NCBI RefSeq assembly: GCF_004683965.1
Contig: NZ_CP038436.1
Span: 2,232,001-2,296,000, forward strand
Direction: 5' to 3'
Length of the DNA stretch: 64,000 bases
DNA from: Nocardioides seonyuensis
Lineage (GTDB): Bacteria; Actinomycetota; Actinomycetes; Propionibacteriales; Nocardioidaceae
In this document: positions 60,671-64,000 of the stretch, one piece after another
Position numbering within the stretch: the first letter of the stretch is position 1
Layout: every line of letters starts with the position of its first letter
Notes under the pieces: model-generated
Seen by the model: only the letters and a program-made list of their open reading frames with translations
The model's database searches: none
Told to the model about the DNA's origin: nothing
Translations under genes and position numbers: made by a program

Positions 60671-63232
60671 ATGGACGTGGCGGCTGGGCCCACCTATCGC
60701 GAGGTCGCCCGCGCGCTGAAGCGCGTCGAGCGGGGCGCGGCGGTCGACGTCGCGGAGGCAGCTGCGCTGTTGCGTGCTCGGGGCGAGGACCTGGACCGGT
60801 TGTGTGCAGTGGCCGCGCGGACGCGCGACGCAGGTCTTGTCGCCGCCGGGCGGCCGGGGGTGGTGACCTACTCGCCCAAGGTGTTCATCCCCGTGACGAG
60901 GCTGTGTCGCGACCGCTGCCACTACTGCACCTTCGTGGAGTCGCCGGCGCAGGCGGCGCGCGACGGGCGGGCGCCCTATCTGTCGCCCGACGAGATCCTG
61001 GCGATAGCTCGCGAGGGTGCGGAAGTCGGCTGCCTGGAGGCGCTGTTCACGCTCGGTGATCGTCCCGAGGACCGGTGGCCGGAGGCGCGCGAGTGGCTCG
61101 ACGAGCAGGGCTACGACTCCACGTTGGCCTACGTCCGGGCGATGGCGATCCGGGTGCTGGAGGAGACAGGCCTGTTGCCGCACCTGAACCCCGGGGTGAT
61201 GTCGTGGGAGGAGTTGACGAGGCTCAAGCCGGTGTCTCCGTCCATGGGCATGATGCTGGAGACCACGTCGCGTCGCCTGTTCGAGACCAAGGGTCTGGCG
61301 CACTTCGGATCGCCCGACAAGGACCCGGACCTGAGGTTGCGGGTCCTGGAGGACGCCGGCCGCGTGGGCGTGCCGTTCACCTCGGGACTTCTGGTAGGGA
61401 TCGGCGAGACGCTGGCCGAGCGCGCCGCGACGATCTTCGCGTTGCGCAAGGTGGCCAGGCAGTACGGCGGTCTGCAGGAGATCATCGTCCAGAACTTCCG
61501 GGCCAAGCAGGACACCGCGATGCGACACGCCGACGACCTGGGACTCGACGAGTACCGCGCGGCGATCGCGGTCACGCGCATCGTGCTCGGACCGCGGATG
61601 CGAGTCCAGGCGCCGCCCAACCTCACCGACCTGGTCGAGTGCACTGCACTCCTGGACGCGGGTGTCGATGACTGGGGCGGGGTGTCCCCGCTGACGCCGG
61701 ACCACGTCAACCCCGAGCGACCGTGGCCCTCGCTGGAGCGGTTGGCCGAGGTCACTGCGGCGTCAGGGATGGAGCTGAAGTCGCGGCTGACAGTGCACCC
61801 GGAGTATGTCCTCGGCGTGCTGGGTCGTGGTGAGGCGTGGCTCGATCCCCGGCTGGTCGGGCACGTCGTCGCCCTGGCCGGTCCCGACGGCCTGGCGCGC
61901 GAGGATACTCGGTCGACCGGGATGCCCTGGCAGGAGCCGGACGGTGGGCTCGAGGCGGCGGGACGTGTCGACCTGCACACCGCCATCGACACGAGCGGAC
62001 GCACCCAGGACCGCCGAGCTGACTTCGACTCGGTCTACGGCGACTGGGACGCCCTGCGCGAGCAGGTCGGGGCGCCGGGTTCCGTGACTGGTGCCAGTGC
62101 ACCCTCCTCGACCAGCGATGCCGGCTGGGCGGCCCTGCGCGCGGCGGAGAAGGACCCGGCCGGGCTCACTGACGAGCAGGCGCTGGCGCTGATCACCGCC
62201 GAGGGCGACCTCCTGACCAGCGTGTGCCAGGTGGCCGATGACCTTCGTCGGGACGCCGTGGGGGACGAGGTCACCTACGTCGTCAACCGCAACATCAACT
62301 TCACCAACGTGTGCTACGTGGGCTGTCGGTTCTGCGCGTTCGCCCAGCGCCGTACGGACGCGGACGCGTTCTCACTGTCGCTCGAGCAGGTGGCCGACCG
62401 CGCAGAAGAAGCGTGGAACCTGGGTGCCTCCGAGGTGTGCATGCAGGGCGGGATCGACCCCGAGCTCCCAGGCACCGCCTACTTCGACCTGGTCGCAGCG
62501 GTCAAGCAGCGTGTGCCGTCCATGCACGTGCACGCGTTCTCCCCCATGGAGATCGTGAACGGCGCAACCCGGACCGGGTTGTCGATCGAGGACTTCCTGA
62601 TCAAGGCGCGGGAGGCCGGACTGGACACCATTCCAGGCACCGCGGCGGAGATCCTGGACGACGACGTGCGCTGGATCCTGACCAAGGGCAAGCTGCCTGC
62701 GTCCACCTGGGTCGAAGTTGTCTCCACCGCGCACCGGGTGGGGCTGCGGTCGTCCTCGACCATGATGTACGGCCACGTCGACAACCCGCGTCACTGGGTG
62801 TCGCACCTGCGAGTGCTGCGAGGTATCCAGGAGGAGACGGGGGGATTCACCGAGTTCGTGCCGTTACCCTTCGTGCACACCTCTGCGCCGATCTACCTCG
62901 CGGGCGTGGCCCGCCCCGGTCCGACGATGCGCGACAACCTCGCTGTCCACGCGCTCGCCCGGATCCTGCTCCACGGCGCGATCGACAACATCCAGACCTC
63001 GTGGGTCAAGCTCGGTGTCGACGGCACCCGCGCCATGCTGCGTGCCGGTGCCAACGACCTCGGCGGAACGTTGATGGAGGAGACCATTTCTCGCATGGCC
63101 GGCTCTGAGCACGGCTCGGCCAAGACCGTCACGGAACTCACCGATATCGCGGCCGGGATCGGGCGCAGTGTTCGCGAGCGGACCACGACGTACGAACGCA
63201 TCCCACCGCGAACTCTCGATGTGGTGCCATGA
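60671..63232 (+). CDS. fbiC: FO synthase, fused CofG/CofH radical SAM protein
   Basis: An 853-residue FbiC that joins the two radical SAM enzymes needed for the 7,8-didemethyl-8-hydroxy-5-deazariboflavin (FO) chromophore of F420. The CofG half has C79-x3-C83-x2-C86 in [10 protein letters not shown]; the CofH half has C548-x3-C552-x2-C555 in [10 protein letters not shown], each binding one 4Fe-4S cluster. The linker around residues 430-500 is Ser/Asp-rich. The length matches actinobacterial FbiC. ATG 60671 follows npdG directly and the stop overlaps fbiD (ATGA). This confirms an F420-making actinobacterium. Confidence 0.97.
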   Translation: MDVAAGPTYREVARALKRVERGAAVDVAEAAALLRARGEDLDRLCAVAARTRDAGLVAAGRPGVVTYSPKVFIPVTRLCRDRCHYCTFVESPAQAARDGRAPYLSPDEILAIAREGAEVGCLEALFTLGDRPEDRWPEAREWLDEQGYDSTLAYVRAMAIRVLEETGLLPHLNPGVMSWEELTRLKPVSPSMGMMLETTSRRLFETKGLAHFGSPDKDPDLRLRVLEDAGRVGVPFTSGLLVGIGETLAERAATIFALRKVARQYGGLQEIIVQNFRAKQDTAMRHADDLGLDEYRAAIAVTRIVLGPRMRVQAPPNLTDLVECTALLDAGVDDWGGVSPLTPDHVNPERPWPSLERLAEVTAASGMELKSRLTVHPEYVLGVLGRGEAWLDPRLVGHVVALAGPDGLAREDTRSTGMPWQEPDGGLEAAGRVDLHTAIDTSGRTQDRRADFDSVYGDWDALREQVGAPGSVTGASAPSSTSDAGWAALRAAEKDPAGLTDEQALALITAEGDLLTSVCQVADDLRRDAVGDEVTYVVNRNINFTNVCYVGCRFCAFAQRRTDADAFSLSLEQVADRAEEAWNLGASEVCMQGGIDPELPGTAYFDLVAAVKQRVPSMHVHAFSPMEIVNGATRTGLSIEDFLIKAREAGLDTIPGTAAEILDDDVRWILTKGKLPASTWVEVVSTAHRVGLRSSSTMMYGHVDNPRHWVSHLRVLRGIQEETGGFTEFVPLPFVHTSAPIYLAGVARPGPTMRDNLAVHALARILLHGAIDNIQTSWVKLGVDGTRAMLRAGANDLGGTLMEETISRMAGSEHGSAKTVTELTDIAAGIGRSVRERTTTYERIPPRTLDVVP

Positions 63233-63852
63233 ATTGCCTCCCCCATCCGGGGGTCTCGGTCGTGGTGCTTGCCAAACACGCTGGCCATGCCAAGTCGCGC
63301 CTGCGGCTCCCCGAGCGAGAGAAACGGATCGTCGTTCGAAACCTTGCTGACGCGACCATCCGAACAGTCCTTGCCACCCGATCGGTAGGTGCGGTGTGGG
63401 TCGTCACGAGCGATCCCCTCATCGCTGCTGGAGCCCTCCGGGTGGGCGCGAACCTCGTAGCCGAGGGATACCCACGCGGGATGAACCGAGCCGCGGCGAT
63501 GGGCAGACGCCAGGCTTTGAGCGTCCGCCCTGACGAGTCAGTGGCTGTCATGGTGGCGGATCTTCCGCAGCTGCGAGGAGCCGATGTTGATTCCGTGCTG
63601 TCGGAACACCTCGATCGGGAGACGCCTTTGTACGTCGCCGATCACCATGACAGCGGTACCACAATGCTGGTTCACGGCCCTTACGAATTGCCCGGAATCG
63701 CTTTTGGCCACCGGTCGGCGGCGATGCACGAGCGGCTCGGATATGAGCGGTCCGATCGCGCCGAGCGGGGGATGCGTGTTGACCTCGACACGCCTGAGGA
63801 CCTCGAGGCTGTGGGCCCTCTGGTCAGTGTGGCCGCCGGCGGGGATGAGTAG
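63229..63852 (+). CDS. fbiD: 2-phospho-L-lactate / phosphoenolpyruvate guanylyltransferase
   Basis: A 207-residue nucleotidyltransferase of the CofC/FbiD family. The N-terminal [15 protein letters not shown] gives the GTP-binding lysines, followed by VVTSDP, VADLPQL (metal-binding Asp) and [16 protein letters not shown] with a [11 protein letters not shown] end. It activates the phospho-acid that becomes the F420 side chain (PEP in mycobacteria). It overlaps fbiC by 4 bp. The fbiA/fbiB partners are not in this window. Confidence 0.92.
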   Translation: MNCLPHPGVSVVVLAKHAGHAKSRLRLPEREKRIVVRNLADATIRTVLATRSVGAVWVVTSDPLIAAGALRVGANLVAEGYPRGMNRAAAMGRRQALSVRPDESVAVMVADLPQLRGADVDSVLSEHLDRETPLYVADHHDSGTTMLVHGPYELPGIAFGHRSAAMHERLGYERSDRAERGMRVDLDTPEDLEAVGPLVSVAAGGDE

Positions 63853-63986
63853 CGCCGCAGTGGTCGGATCCTCTCGGCGACGCCTGTGCAAGCGCGGGTC
63901 AGCCGCTCACCGAAGCACCCAGCATGGCGGGAGCGTAACGCTGTCGCCGCCTACCGGACACCTGTCCACCCACTCCAGGAGAGCGC

Positions 63987-64000
63987 ATGAACAACGACAA
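63987..64000 (+). CDS. Start of a further gene, cut by the window edge
   Basis: ATG 63987 follows an AGGAG site (63977-63981) and opens MNND before the window ends. Nothing can be said about the product. The 134 bp between fbiD and this start show no hairpin with good symmetry. Confidence 0.5.

Overview
The window is high-GC DNA with frequent GTG/TTG starts, dense ATGA/GTGA gene overlaps and a complete coenzyme F420 block. This points to an actinobacterium, probably Nocardioides-like or another acyl-CoA-rich soil actinomycete; the genus is inference. Almost every gene belongs to catabolism of activated carboxylic acids. There are five acyl-CoA dehydrogenases, three closely related aryl/alicyclic acyl-CoA ligases plus an acetyl-CoA-synthetase-like ligase, six crotonase-fold enzymes, a thiolase, a CoA-transferase, an HMG-CoA-lyase-like enzyme, an AMACR-type racemase, several SDRs and MDRs, hotdog hydratases/thioesterases, and two TRAP transporters. 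No rRNA, tRNA or CRISPR array was seen.

Layout. 1-2445: SDR end, SDR, NTF2-like and HIBADH-like genes. 2675-4583: three-gene UGSC/NifU-like module. 4584-5130: decayed ligase remnant. 5193-9159: ligase, PucR regulator and MDR. 9164-12635: SDR, APH-type kinase, MDR and MaoC hydratase. 12812-17341: two ACADs and a ligase. 17345-18118: FadR-type GntR regulator. 18233-27294: a beta-oxidation operon with ACADs, SDR, thiolase, CoA-transferase, HMGL-like, BadH-like, enoyl-CoA hydratase and a DMT exporter. 27821-35216: a less GC-rich block with TRAP system 1 and a four-gene lipocalin-like/phosphatase/kinase operon, entered through a scar of IS3 transposase and LLM gene fragments. 35280-39727: LLM oxidoreductase and TRAP system 2. 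39728-42174: a ligase flanked by two decayed SDRs. 42175-50617: MenB/BadI-like gene divergent from a seven-gene racemase/crotonase/kinase/SDR/ligase operon. 50642-57971: further ACAD, crotonase, MDR, LLM and hotdog genes. 58115-59859: MaoC, phosphatase and Usp. 60019-63852: npdG-fbiC-fbiD, F420 reduction and biosynthesis.

How it fits together. BadH-like, BadI-like and AliA-like proteins with canonical enoyl-CoA hydratase and ACADs match the known route from cyclohexanecarboxylate through ring cleavage to a dicarboxyl-CoA. Racemase, APH-type kinases, CoA-transferase and HMG-CoA-lyase-like enzyme suggest branched or hydroxylated substrates too. TRAP systems would import the acids. The LLM enzymes may use F420 made from the genes at the right end. 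The exact substrate cannot be read from sequence.

The most interesting signal is a recurring 11-bp palindrome, TGGTC-N-GACCA, in front of six transcription units across 50 kb, plus a degenerate copy between the GntR gene and its divergent ACAD. In at least three cases it lies inside the 17-bp spacer of a recognisable -35/-10 promoter. This looks like a local regulon repressed by the FadR-type GntR protein encoded at 17345-18118.
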